Positions 18,481-28,280 are shown, counted from the stretch's first letter. The stretch: 64,000 nucleotides of DNA from Pleurocapsa sp. PCC 7319 (GCF_000332195.1 NZ_KB235922.1:5553322-5617321), one strand, 5' to 3'. The notes: generated from the sequence alone by a model not told the origin. Program-made: numbers and translations.

Positions 18481-19803
18481 TCAGTCACTCAGATCGGCCA
18501 TAAACCGCTCACGATCAAACTGATAATTATGGTCTAGAAAATCAATGATTCTTTCTGTATCTTCTAGGGCATTCTGTAAACAAGTAGATGCTCCAGGAGA
18601 TGGAGTGATATTAAAGATAATTTGATCCCCCAAAATTTTCGCTTCTCCCATTTCTAAAGCTTTGGTATTCAGATTGACAATTTGTGGTCTAACCCCACCA
18701 TAGCCTCTGGCATAGGTAAGATCCTCCAACTTAATTGAGGGTATTATTTTTCTCACTTCTTTGATAAATAATCGCTTACCAATAATAGGAAAATCATAAA
18801 CAAAATTAAGCGCAATATATTTAAAAATGATCGGGTCAGAGAGGATTTTAAGAAAGCTACTCACTGCTTTCAAACTTAACCCGGCAGTTTGAAAATATTC
18901 GATGATACTAGAATACTTATGACGTTCTAGCATTGGTAAAACTTTGGCAGTTGGACCAAAACGGGCGATCGCCTTATCATGCACTTCTGGATCGCCATGT
19001 ATGGCAGCAAATGGTAATTTTTGACGCTGCACCGTGTACACCTTGCCATTTAACAACTGTGGCGCAAAATAAAAACTTCCTGCCACGCTAAGTAAAGCAT
19101 AATCCAACCCGTAACCTAAAGATTTAGCAAATAATAAACTGTGTGCGCCAGCCGCGATCGCCACTACCTTTGCCTGAATACTTTTGTGTTTAGTTTTTAT
19201 GTGATATGAGTGGTTCTCTCGCGTTATCTTCGTAACTTTTGTATCAAACATCAAATTAATATCTTTTCCTGAAATATCAAGAGAATTGTCTAAAAAAGAT
19301 TCAGACAGAAGTTTGAAATCAACTGTATAACCTTCATGAGTAAATAGAGCGATAATTTCTTCTTCTGTTCTTCTTGCTTCTAATACTCTTGGTTCTTTTT
19401 TTACTATTTCAGCTCGATCAAGTATTTTTAAATCTGGAAAAAGTTGTTTAAATTCTTGATATCTATCTCTGAGTTTTTCAGCTTGTTCTTTACCTACACC
19501 CAAGACCATTTTATGGTACTTGGTATAAATCTCTTGCTTTTGATCCTTGTTTAGCAAATAATTCTTGACTAAGCTCGCTCCGGCATTAACCTTGGTCGCT
19601 TTAGTCAAAGTGTAATTAGTCTCAATGTCACCAAAATGTAGAGTTTGGCTATTACTATGTTTAGCAGAATTAATGAGAGCAACATCAGACTCTTTTTCAA
19701 TTAAAACAATATTATTAATATTAGTATAGTTGCTTAAAGTATATAGTAGTGCTGTTCCACAAACACCGCCACCGATTATAGCAACTTCATAAGTGTTTTC
19801 CAT
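18481..19803 (-). CDS. mqo: FAD-dependent malate:quinone oxidoreductase, Helicobacter/Campylobacter type
   Basis: This 440-residue enzyme starts with a dinucleotide-binding fold (EVAIIGGGVCGTALLYTLS) and carries NSQTLHFGDIETNYT, LSVAGSFYFAPQLLNGKVYTVQ, KLPFAAIHGDPEVHDKAIARFGPTA and ITPSPGASTCLQNALED. These stretches closely follow the 450-residue MQO of epsilonproteobacteria as I remember it, rather than the longer E. coli Mqo. It would oxidise malate to oxaloacetate at the membrane and pass electrons to quinone. Other members of this FAD family (2-hydroxyglutarate oxidases) are related, so substrate needs testing. It is a single gene; a decayed GNAT gene lies directly upstream on the opposite strand. 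Confidence 0.75.
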   Translation of the reverse strand: MENTYEVAIIGGGVCGTALLYTLSNYTNINNIVLIEKESDVALINSAKHSNSQTLHFGDIETNYTLTKATKVNAGASLVKNYLLNKDQKQEIYTKYHKMVLGVGKEQAEKLRDRYQEFKQLFPDLKILDRAEIVKKEPRVLEARRTEEEIIALFTHEGYTVDFKLLSESFLDNSLDISGKDINLMFDTKVTKITRENHSYHIKTKHKSIQAKVVAIAAGAHSLLFAKSLGYGLDYALLSVAGSFYFAPQLLNGKVYTVQRQKLPFAAIHGDPEVHDKAIARFGPTAKVLPMLERHKYSSIIEYFQTAGLSLKAVSSFLKILSDPIIFKYIALNFVYDFPIIGKRLFIKEVRKIIPSIKLEDLTYARGYGGVRPQIVNLNTKALEMGEAKILGDQIIFNITPSPGASTCLQNALEDTERIIDFLDHNYQFDRERFMADLSD

Positions 19804-19847
19804 ATTTTTTACTGGTTAATATTTAATTTATAAGAGATAAATATCGA

Positions 19848-20136
19848 ATTGGGTTAGCGGGATTTGCTGAATTATCATCATTAAACGAACTAGAAAATTC
19901 AGCAGCCATAGTATTTCAGGATACTAATTACGCTTTGAAAGTTAACTAAGCACCTTGGCCTCTACAACTTTTACAAAAATAGAGAAATAAGATTTACTTT
20001 GGGTGGCAGCTAAAGTAAACAATCAATTAGTTGGTTTTGCTGTTGTTCTTATTATAGATAAATCACCCATCACCATGAATTGTCAGTTATTCCCCAAGAT
20101 TCTAGATAAGAAATTGGTACTAAACGCCTAATGTGA
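19848..20136 (+). pseudogene. decayed GNAT acetyltransferase gene
   Basis: Three short segments in three frames read as consecutive parts of one GNAT protein. Frame 3 (19866-19946) gives AELSSLNELENSAAIVFQDTNYAL, the typical N-terminal helix region. Frame 2 (20000-20060) gives WVAAKVNNQLVGFAVVLIID, the beta-strand pair. Frame 1 (20074-20133) gives HELSVIPQDSR, a stop, then EIGTKRLM, which is motif A with its acetyl-CoA loop. At least two frameshifts and several stops intervene, so the gene is dead. The downstream motif B region is missing. Confidence 0.7.
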
Positions 20137-20154
20137 ATTAAAAAACTTAAAGAT

Positions 20155-20380
20155 AGCATTAGTAGCTATCAGCTATCAGCTCTTTAGATAAAGAAACGGC
20201 TACGCCGTAGCTATTAGCTATTAGCTATTAGCTCTTAGCTCTTAGTTCTTAGCTTCAATCAAATAGAGTCTTAAACTCTACCTGATTGTCGACGACCTAA
20301 GAGGTCGGAGTCTTAAACTCAATTACGCTTTTAGCAGTCAAACCAAGGCTAAAAGCTAAAGGCTAAAGGCTTTAAGCTTT
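20155..20380. repeat. repeat block with TTAGCTA heptamers and small hairpins
   Basis: Tandem agctatc and agctatt/agctctt units (about 20166-20256), a palindromic GCTACGCCGTAGC, two copies of GAGTCTTAAACTC (about 20264 and 20308), a GACCT-aag-AGGTC hairpin and an AAGGCTAAAGGCT run at the far end in the opposite sense. The heptamers match the family at 3072, 8487 and 59964. Confidence 0.75.
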
Positions 20381-20592
20381 AAGATAATAATCTAAGTGCA
20401 GCTCACAAACTCCTCAACTCATTGAAGTTTGTGAGAGATAATAGCTAAATTTGCTGGAAAGTGCGAATTTTGTGCTTGTTTCTCTATTTTCTTGATTTAT
20501 ACATCTACTAACAATTTTTAATTGCTAGGATATATGCGACCAAGGGATAGGTCTTCTGCCTTTTCTTACTGATTGTTTACCAGCATAATCAA

Positions 20593-22146
20593 ATGAATAG
20601 ACGAAAATCTACATTAGCTTTCCGAAAGCTAGAGGGAAAATGCTTCAACAGGGTACTACTTACGGCTAGTATTCTTTTTATTTTATATGTCACACTTTTC
20701 CCTTTCGATTTTGCAACTAGAGTTAACCCTGGGTTTGATTTTAGGCTTGTCAAACCAGATTCTTTAGGTGATTGGCTGAGAAATATAATTTTGTTTATTC
20801 CTTTTGGGTTTGGATTTAGTTACCTAAAGTTCAAAAGCAAGGAGCAAGAAGCAGCTTTACTAATAGGAGTCTTAATTCTTAGTTTTGGTTTGTCATTCCT
20901 AGTAGAAATACTACAATTATTCTTACCAGAAAGAACCTCTATGCTAACTGACATTTTTGCCAATACTTTTGGTGGTTTAGTAGGTTTTCTCTGCTTTCGT
21001 CTAGGGAGGGACAAAATCACTGCTCTAGTTGCTAGATTAATATTTAAAATTCAAAACTCGCTCAATCTTTCGAGGTTAATATTTATATTCGTTGCTTATT
21101 TAACATTAACTTTTCTACTGTCAGGCTACTTGCAAAATACTACAAATTTAAGTAATTGGAACTCTGATTTTCCGTTATTGCTAGGTAATGAAAAAACAGG
21201 GGATCGTCCTTGGCAAGGAAAGGTTTCTCAGCTTTCTATTGCGACCCGAGCTCTTTCCCCCTCAGAGGTAGAATATGTCTTATCTCAACATAATCCTATG
21301 ACTGCAATCCAGGATTCTCTGGTAGCTTCATACCAGTTGCGGGGTCAAGGAAGTTACTCCGATGGTAAAGGTAATCTACCAGACTTAACTTGGAGAGGAG
21401 CACCACCGAATTCCCTCGATGGTAAGGGTATACTTTTGACTTCTAATCATTGGCTGAAAACTTCAGCTTCACCAGCTTTATTAACCCAGAGAATTAGTGA
21501 TAGTTCTCAATTCACATTGATCGCTAGGGTTGCTACCAATGATACCAGCCAGACTGGTCCAGCCCGAATTATTTCACTTTCAGCGAATCCCTTACAACGC
21601 AATTTTACTCTGGGACAGGAGGGAACTAATCTGGATTTTCGCTTGCGAACTCCTCTGACTGGTAACAATGGCTCTAAACCCTCACTAACTATTCCCAATA
21701 TTTTTGCAGATACTAACCCTCATGATTTAATTATTACTTACGATGGATCGATTGTTAAAATCTCTCTGGATGATTTGACCCGATCATATTCCCTAGAACT
21801 TCATCCTGGATCCCGTCTATTTTGGAATTTTATGCCACCTCACTCTAATGGTTTGAGCAATAAACTCAGTAAAATTTTCTATTATGGACTAATATTTGTT
21901 CCATTAGGCTTTATTTTTGGATTAATAGTCAAACTATCGAGACTAAGAACTCACCATACTAGATTGTTGATTTTTACAGGGTTACTATCTTCGTGCGGTA
22001 TTTTTGAAGTACTTCTAAGTACAGTGAGTGGTAAATTCATGAGTCTAGAAAATTTATTGCTTAGTTTAATAATTATGGTTAGCGGAATCCTGCTAACAGA
22101 CTTAATATTCATACCTACCTCAAGCTCACTTAGAATTGAGGATTAA
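20593..22146 (+). CDS. VanZ-like membrane protein with an inserted LamG-type domain
   Basis: The 517-residue protein starts with a VanZ-like module of about four helices (NIILFIPFGFGFSYL; LSFLVEILQLFLPERTSMLTD and FANTFGGLVGFL, keeping the family E, Q, R, D and N residues). A further helix at about 158-178 is followed by a ~210-residue non-membrane region that looks like a LamG/concanavalin sandwich (KVSQLSIATRALSPSEVEYVL; SSQFTLIARVATND; LIITYDGSIVKISLD). Three more helices close the protein. VanZ proteins are linked to glycopeptide resistance and cell-envelope processes; the LamG part probably faces outside and binds glycan. The domain assignment is mine; function is unknown. Confidence 0.7.
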   Translation: MNRRKSTLAFRKLEGKCFNRVLLTASILFILYVTLFPFDFATRVNPGFDFRLVKPDSLGDWLRNIILFIPFGFGFSYLKFKSKEQEAALLIGVLILSFGLSFLVEILQLFLPERTSMLTDIFANTFGGLVGFLCFRLGRDKITALVARLIFKIQNSLNLSRLIFIFVAYLTLTFLLSGYLQNTTNLSNWNSDFPLLLGNEKTGDRPWQGKVSQLSIATRALSPSEVEYVLSQHNPMTAIQDSLVASYQLRGQGSYSDGKGNLPDLTWRGAPPNSLDGKGILLTSNHWLKTSASPALLTQRISDSSQFTLIARVATNDTSQTGPARIISLSANPLQRNFTLGQEGTNLDFRLRTPLTGNNGSKPSLTIPNIFADTNPHDLIITYDGSIVKISLDDLTRSYSLELHPGSRLFWNFMPPHSNGLSNKLSKIFYYGLIFVPLGFIFGLIVKLSRLRTHHTRLLIFTGLLSSCGIFEVLLSTVSGKFMSLENLLLSLIIMVSGILLTDLIFIPTSSSLRIED

Positions 22147-22186
22147 TAATTCCAACTTAAGTAATCAGCACAGATTCTCAATTCTT

Positions 22187-23023
22187 TTATTTAACCTTTT
22201 TCTCTGTCACCAAGGTACAGCTAACCCAATTCCCTTTTTTGTTGTAGCTGCGGATAATCCTCTGCCTAATCGTAGGCTCTAATAGCCATCCCATCTCCAA
22301 AACAAAATTATGACCCAATTTGACTTTTAAAGGACAATTACAAGATGCTCCATCAGGTAATAAGAGAATTTGCGCTGGTAAATCACTATCTTCAAATAAC
22401 AATCTTGAACCCTCTATTCTGGCGCTAGAAGTAATAGTGCGATCGCCAAAGGACAAACTTTGCTCGATGTGATTACTGTCTTTCTGTTTAATTTTTAGAT
22501 AGCTAGAAAAAGTATCAGGGTTTCTTAGATCGGCGTACATACTAACCGCTTCTCCCTGCCATTCTCCCAGTAAGCTAGAGACTTTCAATTGTGGTCTTTC
22601 AGGAATATTACTATCGGGAAGTTTTTCTCTAATTAAGACAACTCTCTCTAACTGAGAAGAACTATTATAAAGTTCTACCATCCGTAGTCGGCGATCGCCG
22701 TTACCAAAATCGTTATCAATCAAGCCAAACTCACCACCGAAAGTGCTATATGGTCCCCATTGCATACTACCCTGAGAAAAAGCACCATTTTCAAAAAAAA
22801 GAATACTACGATTAAGAGAGTCATAATCGACGACCACATCACGAGCAGGTTCATCTGGTGGTAGATAGCGAACTACTTGATGGACGTTTTGATTGTCATT
22901 CAATCCTTCTAAGGTAACTAAGGTCGGAGTATCGGCTATTTCTTCTCCTTGAGGCGAAAAACGAGTAAATGAACCATGCCATGCACCTAAATTCTTCAGA
23001 AAACAATCCCATTGAGAAAGCAT
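22187..23023 (-). CDS. DUF3598-family protein
   Basis: A 278-residue soluble protein of a family found mainly in cyanobacteria and plastids. The start WDCFLKNLGAWHGSFTRFSPQGEE and later VSSLLGEWQGEAVSMYADLRNP mark two lipocalin-like beta-barrel halves. The family has no settled function that I know; a relationship to bilin-binding lipocalins (CpcS-like) has been suggested by fold. I chose the ATG with complement at 23021-23023 over an upstream in-frame TTG. It is divergent from dnaG by about 80 bases. Confidence 0.7.
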   Translation of the reverse strand: MLSQWDCFLKNLGAWHGSFTRFSPQGEEIADTPTLVTLEGLNDNQNVHQVVRYLPPDEPARDVVVDYDSLNRSILFFENGAFSQGSMQWGPYSTFGGEFGLIDNDFGNGDRRLRMVELYNSSSQLERVVLIREKLPDSNIPERPQLKVSSLLGEWQGEAVSMYADLRNPDTFSSYLKIKQKDSNHIEQSLSFGDRTITSSARIEGSRLLFEDSDLPAQILLLPDGASCNCPLKVKLGHNFVLEMGWLLEPTIRQRIIRSYNKKGNWVSCTLVTEKKVK

Positions 23024-23103
23024 ATTCTTAGTAATCAATAATCAGTAATTATTAAAATTTACTATGATATGAGCTAGGCAATATTTGAACTAGCGAAATT
23101 TGA

Positions 23104-25062
23104 GTGAAAGTTCCCCGTCTTCATCCAGACACCATTGAAGAAGTCCAACACAGGATTGATATTGTCGATATCATCTCTGAGCATATCGTTTTACGTAAGC
23201 GAGGTAAAGATTATCTGGGTTTGTGTCCATTTCACAATGAAAAGACACCTAGTTTTAGTGTGAGTCAGGATAAGCAGGTCTATTACTGTTTTGGCTGTGG
23301 AGAAGGGGGCAACGTCTTTAAGTTTTTAATGGAGACAGGAAAACAATCTTTTGCTGAAGTAGTTTTAGATCTGGCTCGTCGCTATCAGGTGCCGATTAAG
23401 ACAGTTGAACCAGAACAAAGACAGGAAATTCAACGCCAGCTAACTTTGAGGGAGCAATTATATGAAATCTTAGCCATCACCTCCAGTTTTTATGAACATG
23501 CTTTGCATCGGTCTCAAGGAGAAGCTGCTTTTCAGTATTTGCGTCACCAAAGAAAAATTGAAGAAGCTACGGTGAGTAAATTTCAATTAGGTTATGCTCC
23601 TGCGGGTTGGGAAACCCTATATAAATATCTAGTTGAACAAAAACGCTATGCGGTAAATCTGGTTGAACAAGCAGGATTAATTAAACCTCGCAAAACTGGT
23701 AGTGGATATTACGATGTATTTCGCGATCGCCTAATGATTCCGATCAAGGATCTTCAGGGCAGAATCATCGGCTTTGGTAGCCGTAGTCTCAAAGATGAAG
23801 ATCAGCCGAAATATTTAAACTCTCCTGAAACCCCTTTGTTTGATAAAAGCAAAACTTTATTTGCCCTCGATCAAGCACGTAGTCAGATTGCTCAAGAGGA
23901 TTGTGCGGTAGTAGTAGAAGGCTATTTCGATGCGATCGCTCTCCATGAAGCTGGTATTGCCAATGTCGTTGCCTCCTTAGGTACAGCCTTTACCCAAAAT
24001 CAACTTAAGCAACTATTGCGCTTTACCGCTTCTAAACAAGTAATTCTTAACTTTGACGCTGATAAAGCAGGAGAAAAGGCTACTAAAAGAGCGATTAATG
24101 AAGTGGAAGATTTAGTTTATAGCGGAGTAATACAGTTACGTATCCTCAATCTTCCTGACAGTAAAGATGCTGATGAATTTATTAAAAGCCGAGCAGAGGG
24201 AGCAGTAATTTACTATCAAGCTTTAGCTAAAGCTCCACTGTGGCTTGACTGGCTAATAAATCGCTTAATCGCCGATCAAAATCTTAAAGCTGCCGATCAA
24301 TTTCAACAGGTAGCAGCAGGAATGATTAGACTATTGAATAAATTACAAGATGCTAATCAACGCAACCATTACTTAACCCACTGTGCTGAATTATTGAGTC
24401 AGGGAGATACTAGATTAGTCTTACAGAATTTGGCTACCCTGAAGTCACAGATTAAAACTGCTCGTCCCAGATATCAGAATAATTACTCCACTAAGAAAAA
24501 TAATTCTTCTGTGGCGCAACTGGCTTTTAAAATTGCTACCAACCCTGAAAGCGAACTCTTGGAACAGGCAGAGGCTTTATTATTGAGGATCTATATTCAC
24601 TATCCTCGATACCGAAACCAAATTATTGAGCAGTTAGAAACCAGAGACTTATTATTTAATGTCGTTGCTCATCGGTTTCTGTGGCAACAAATAATAGGGA
24701 TTGAAGCAGAAATTGCTGAAAAATCGACAGTAGGATTAAATCCTTTGTTAAGCGAATTATATAATCGTAGTCTAGATTTTCCCGAAAATATGATTTCTGT
24801 TACAAGATTATTTCATTTAGATGAAAAAACTCAAGAAGATGTTTTTCGTGCCGATGTACGCATAGCCGAGGCGATCGCATCTTTAGAACAGGTAAACTAT
24901 CAAAAGCGTCATTTTTACTGCATAAAACAGTTACAAAATCTCAACCCTACCAAGGATCTGGAACTGATGAAATATTACTATCAGGAAATTCAAACTACCG
25001 TAGAAAAAATCAACCAGCTAGAACAAATACGTCGAACATTTGCTCAAGACCCCGTGTTATGA
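23104..25062 (+). CDS. dnaG: DNA primase
   Basis: DnaG makes RNA primers for DNA replication. The 652-residue protein has the N-terminal zinc ribbon (Cys41, His44, Cys62, Cys65 in CPFHNEKTPSF and YYCFGCGEGGN), the RNAP domain (YLNSPETPLFDKSKTLFAL), the TOPRIM core (VVVEGYFDAIALHEAGI; LNFDADKAGEKAT) and a C-terminal helicase-binding region. It begins with GTG, the only start that gives the canonical LHPDTIEEVQHRIDIVDII. The length is typical for cyanobacteria. Confidence 0.95.
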   Translation: MKVPRLHPDTIEEVQHRIDIVDIISEHIVLRKRGKDYLGLCPFHNEKTPSFSVSQDKQVYYCFGCGEGGNVFKFLMETGKQSFAEVVLDLARRYQVPIKTVEPEQRQEIQRQLTLREQLYEILAITSSFYEHALHRSQGEAAFQYLRHQRKIEEATVSKFQLGYAPAGWETLYKYLVEQKRYAVNLVEQAGLIKPRKTGSGYYDVFRDRLMIPIKDLQGRIIGFGSRSLKDEDQPKYLNSPETPLFDKSKTLFALDQARSQIAQEDCAVVVEGYFDAIALHEAGIANVVASLGTAFTQNQLKQLLRFTASKQVILNFDADKAGEKATKRAINEVEDLVYSGVIQLRILNLPDSKDADEFIKSRAEGAVIYYQALAKAPLWLDWLINRLIADQNLKAADQFQQVAAGMIRLLNKLQDANQRNHYLTHCAELLSQGDTRLVLQNLATLKSQIKTARPRYQNNYSTKKNNSSVAQLAFKIATNPESELLEQAEALLLRIYIHYPRYRNQIIEQLETRDLLFNVVAHRFLWQQIIGIEAEIAEKSTVGLNPLLSELYNRSLDFPENMISVTRLFHLDEKTQEDVFRADVRIAEAIASLEQVNYQKRHFYCIKQLQNLNPTKDLELMKYYYQEIQTTVEKINQLEQIRRTFAQDPVL

Positions 25063-25151
25063 ATCAGGGCGAACGCATCTAAATCAGAGGAAAAAAGTAG
25101 TTAGGATAAATCTATTAAATTTCACCTAGACGTGCTTTTGGGTAGAGAAAA

Positions 25152-28100
25152 TTAAGCTAGTTTATGGCAATCCATAAAGTCTCTGATCATATCTTGTTCT
25201 CGGAGATAACGAAGATTATCCTGACCTCCTTTTTGGGAGAAATCTCTCAGTCGGATCTCTAAATAAGATTTTAGTTTTTGGCTTAACTCCTGTTTCAGTT
25301 TTGGAGTTTCCGCTGCTTCTAGCTTTTCTGCTAATTTGCGTTCCAGCTCTTGTCGATCTCGGCGACAATCAGGAAGCTCTAAAACTTGTACGGCATTTTC
25401 CCAATTTGAAGCCAAAGTAACTTTTTCCTGTTTTCCTTTATTTATCGTTGAATAACAGATGACATTTTGCTTGGTATTTTGATTAATTTCTGATTTTAAA
25501 ATCTCTAAAGTCCGAAGAATTAAGACTATTTTTTCGGTATCTTTGTTTGGGGGTATAAAATCCCAAAAGATTATTTCTTGTTGCAGATGTACTGATGGGG
25601 GTAAATCTACTTGTTGTCCCCTAAGTCTTGCTCTTTCTGCCATAATTCTTTGTCCTCGCCAATTTTGATAAGCGCGACGAAGTTGCTCTGTTCCTTGGAG
25701 GCAACGAAGAGAAAATCCACCTACTTCCTGAACGGCAAGGATTTTATGCCTTTCTTTGGTGGTAATTGGCGCGATCGCTTCTTCATCCGAGAAGTATTTA
25801 CGCAGTATCTCGACTTGTTTGATTGCTGCGATTTCTGTGGGATTGTCACCACCAATTAAGCCAGCCTTGGCTAGATTAATATAGTTAAATTGAGACGATT
25901 GGGGAATATTGCGATCTAATCGGACTAAAGGTTGAGACTGCTCGAATAATTCACGAATACGTGTGTCTCGATCTGCTTCTGTGGAAAATCTTTGCATAAA
26001 GCGGGTACAGGCATCAGCATCTTGATATAGTTTGGTGTTGACTCCTGCTTTTTCCAAGCAAAGCAAAGTATGTTGATAGACAATTTTTTCAAAATCAGGA
26101 TATTGAATCTCAGGAATTTTTTCAATATCCAATAGACGAAATACCTCCTGTGCTCGACGAGAGTTTTGCCATAAGGACGTACTGGCATTTAATATTACCT
26201 GGCTTAATTGTTGAGCCATTACTTCTAATCCTCTTTGAGCAGGATTTTCCAGATTAGCTTCTTGATCGCCGTTAGTTTTTGTCAAAAAATCTTCATAAAT
26301 TTCGTTAAGTCTAGCTCGCTCAAAAAGTTTTTCCCCAACAATTTCTAAGGCATCGGCTTTATTAGCTTGTTGGTTAGCAAGTTCTTGAAATTTGGCTTGA
26401 GATTGGGAAACTCTCTGCTGCCAGATGTTTAACTGATGGCGCAGTTCTACTAAATATTCTTTGAGGCGACGGAGAATTCCCACGGCGACAATTCTTGATT
26501 TACGTTCCAGGAGTGAATTTAGGGCTTGACCCAGATTGTTGAGAGCTAGATCGCACTCTTGATTGATCTTTGATTGTTTGGTTAAACCCCACAAATCCTT
26601 ATATTCGTGTAGTCGGAATAAAGCCGCTTCATATTCTTGCCAGGCTGCTTGCTCCACCACCAGCCAAGTTTTTTCAGCTTCTCGCTCCATTTTGGCAATA
26701 TTACGTTCAAAGCTATCTTCCATTAAATCTAGCTCTAATTGAAGAAACTTCAGTCCTAAATTGCGATCGACAAGCACGGTGTAAAGTCGTTCTTGTAATT
26801 CCCCTATTGCTTGATTAATCAAGCGATCGCGATTGTCATAAATTACTTTAAAAAAGTCACCGTGAGTTCGCTCATCATTTTGCGGTTCTCGCAAATGATC
26901 CTGCAAATATTCCTCTACCTTTGGTCTGAGGTAGCCGTCAACAAACTCAAGTATCTGACCGGTTTCACGACTAAAGACTTTAACAACACCATCTGCTCGA
27001 CACTCCAGCAAGTTTTCAGTTGTAATTTCTTGACGAATTTTTCCCAGCCATTGCTGAATTACAACTTGATAAGGATAGGAACGATCTGTCGTTTGTAAAA
27101 TTGCTCGACGCAATTCATTACCCAACAAATTCATGCTTCTCAGGCGGGCATAAACTATGGTTTGAGGTTCCACAGGTAAAGGAACTGAGCTATTGAGCCA
27201 CCATTTACATAAATCTGTAGCTAGAAGATAAGCTAAATAATGGCGAATATGATGAATCGGAACTTCAACAGTTGCTATGCCAAAACTCATAAAGTTGCGC
27301 GGATAACTCCTGCCCTGGGGAGGTAGATCGTTTTGTCCTGCTGCTGCCCGAACGATATTATCTCTAATAGAACGTTTATAAGCAGAAAAATCGGAGACTA
27401 AATCGAGAAAGATATTTTGAGCCATCGATTCTCTAACAGCATCTAAAGTCAGGTTGACACCGTGTTCGTTAGTAGTACCAGTGAGGTAAATATAGTCGTA
27501 GGGCGGCTGTTGCGACTCAATAGCCGAACCACCAGTAACACCATACTGGGCAGAAAAAGTGGTGTTTTGATCGCAGTAATAGTTTAGTTCCATTAAGGCA
27601 GCATAACCATTACACTTAACACGATCATTAGCACTAATACTGCTAAAACCATCAGGAGTCGAAATTATCGCGGTAGTTTGAACTCCCTGTTCTCCTTCAA
27701 ACCAGCGTTGGAGCAAATACCCCAGATCGATCACCATGCCACTACCCGTACCTCCAGCAATGGAACAAACCACAAATATATTTAGTTTTGGCTTGACCTG
27801 AAGACTGTAATTTTGGGACATGAAAGCGATATTTTCCCCTCGGCAAATTTTTCTCTTGGCATTCTGACAGGCATCACTAATGCGATCGCAGTTAAAAAAT
27901 AAGGAAAAGCGTCCGCAGGCTCGAATTTGCCCTGCTCCTGTTTCGGAGACTAATAGTCGAGGATTATTAATCAGTTCCGTTGGGAGCCACTGGTGATACC
28001 AAGGATAGATTTCTGGATGATGGACGATTTTTTGGGCTTCGGCTAAAGCTACCTGGGAAAGATATTTTTCTGATGCTTCCAAAGTATCTCCTGACATCAG

Positions 28101-28280
28101 AGGATTACTGGGCTTGGCTTCACGGTCAGTATCGATGTGTAAAAAACCAGCAATGGGAAAGTTAGCCAAATCGCCATAGGATTCTCTAATTAAACGCCGA
28201 ACTCGGGAAATTACTTCTAATCCCGTACCGCCAAGTCCGATAACTAAGGTAGGAACAATGGTTTTTCTATCTTCTCGCAT
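25152..28280 (-). CDS. large tubulin/FtsZ-like GTPase (Tubulin_2 / FtsZ-like family)
   Basis: This 1042-residue protein begins with a Rossmann-like nucleotide strand (VPTLVIGLGGTGLEVISRVRRLI) and has GAGQIRACGRF at 115-125 and the tubulin G-box IAGGTGSGMVIDLG at 174-187, the counterpart of GGGTGTG in FtsZ. Further GTPase-domain elements follow (AIISTPDGF; YDYIYLTGTTNEHGV). The region from about 500 to 1040 is largely helical and coiled-coil (EREAEKTWLVVEQAAWQEYE and similar). It is far longer than FtsZ (about 400). Such large tubulin-like proteins have been linked by gene neighbourhood to vWA proteins and membrane remodelling; here a vWA gene lies 45 bases upstream in the same operon. Polymerisation and GTPase activity are inferred. 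Confidence 0.85.
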   Translation of the reverse strand: MREDRKTIVPTLVIGLGGTGLEVISRVRRLIRESYGDLANFPIAGFLHIDTDREAKPSNPLMSGDTLEASEKYLSQVALAEAQKIVHHPEIYPWYHQWLPTELINNPRLLVSETGAGQIRACGRFSLFFNCDRISDACQNAKRKICRGENIAFMSQNYSLQVKPKLNIFVVCSIAGGTGSGMVIDLGYLLQRWFEGEQGVQTTAIISTPDGFSSISANDRVKCNGYAALMELNYYCDQNTTFSAQYGVTGGSAIESQQPPYDYIYLTGTTNEHGVNLTLDAVRESMAQNIFLDLVSDFSAYKRSIRDNIVRAAAGQNDLPPQGRSYPRNFMSFGIATVEVPIHHIRHYLAYLLATDLCKWWLNSSVPLPVEPQTIVYARLRSMNLLGNELRRAILQTTDRSYPYQVVIQQWLGKIRQEITTENLLECRADGVVKVFSRETGQILEFVDGYLRPKVEEYLQDHLREPQNDERTHGDFFKVIYDNRDRLINQAIGELQERLYTVLVDRNLGLKFLQLELDLMEDSFERNIAKMEREAEKTWLVVEQAAWQEYEAALFRLHEYKDLWGLTKQSKINQECDLALNNLGQALNSLLERKSRIVAVGILRRLKEYLVELRHQLNIWQQRVSQSQAKFQELANQQANKADALEIVGEKLFERARLNEIYEDFLTKTNGDQEANLENPAQRGLEVMAQQLSQVILNASTSLWQNSRRAQEVFRLLDIEKIPEIQYPDFEKIVYQHTLLCLEKAGVNTKLYQDADACTRFMQRFSTEADRDTRIRELFEQSQPLVRLDRNIPQSSQFNYINLAKAGLIGGDNPTEIAAIKQVEILRKYFSDEEAIAPITTKERHKILAVQEVGGFSLRCLQGTEQLRRAYQNWRGQRIMAERARLRGQQVDLPPSVHLQQEIIFWDFIPPNKDTEKIVLILRTLEILKSEINQNTKQNVICYSTINKGKQEKVTLASNWENAVQVLELPDCRRDRQELERKLAEKLEAAETPKLKQELSQKLKSYLEIRLRDFSQKGGQDNLRYLREQDMIRDFMDCHKLA

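Larger units (their letters stand above)
19804..20592. other. long intergenic region: dead gene and repeat block
   Basis: Contains the GNAT pseudogene and then, from about 20155 to 20380, a dense repeat block. The last 200 bases upstream of the VanZ-LamG gene hold no recognisable signal apart from a CTCACAAAC/GTTTGTGAG inverted pair (about 20402-20435). Confidence 0.6.

Noticed and set aside
25925-27098. Several frames of 80-95 codons within the tubulin-like gene
   Set aside because: All overlap the single 1042-codon frame, whose tubulin motifs are clear.
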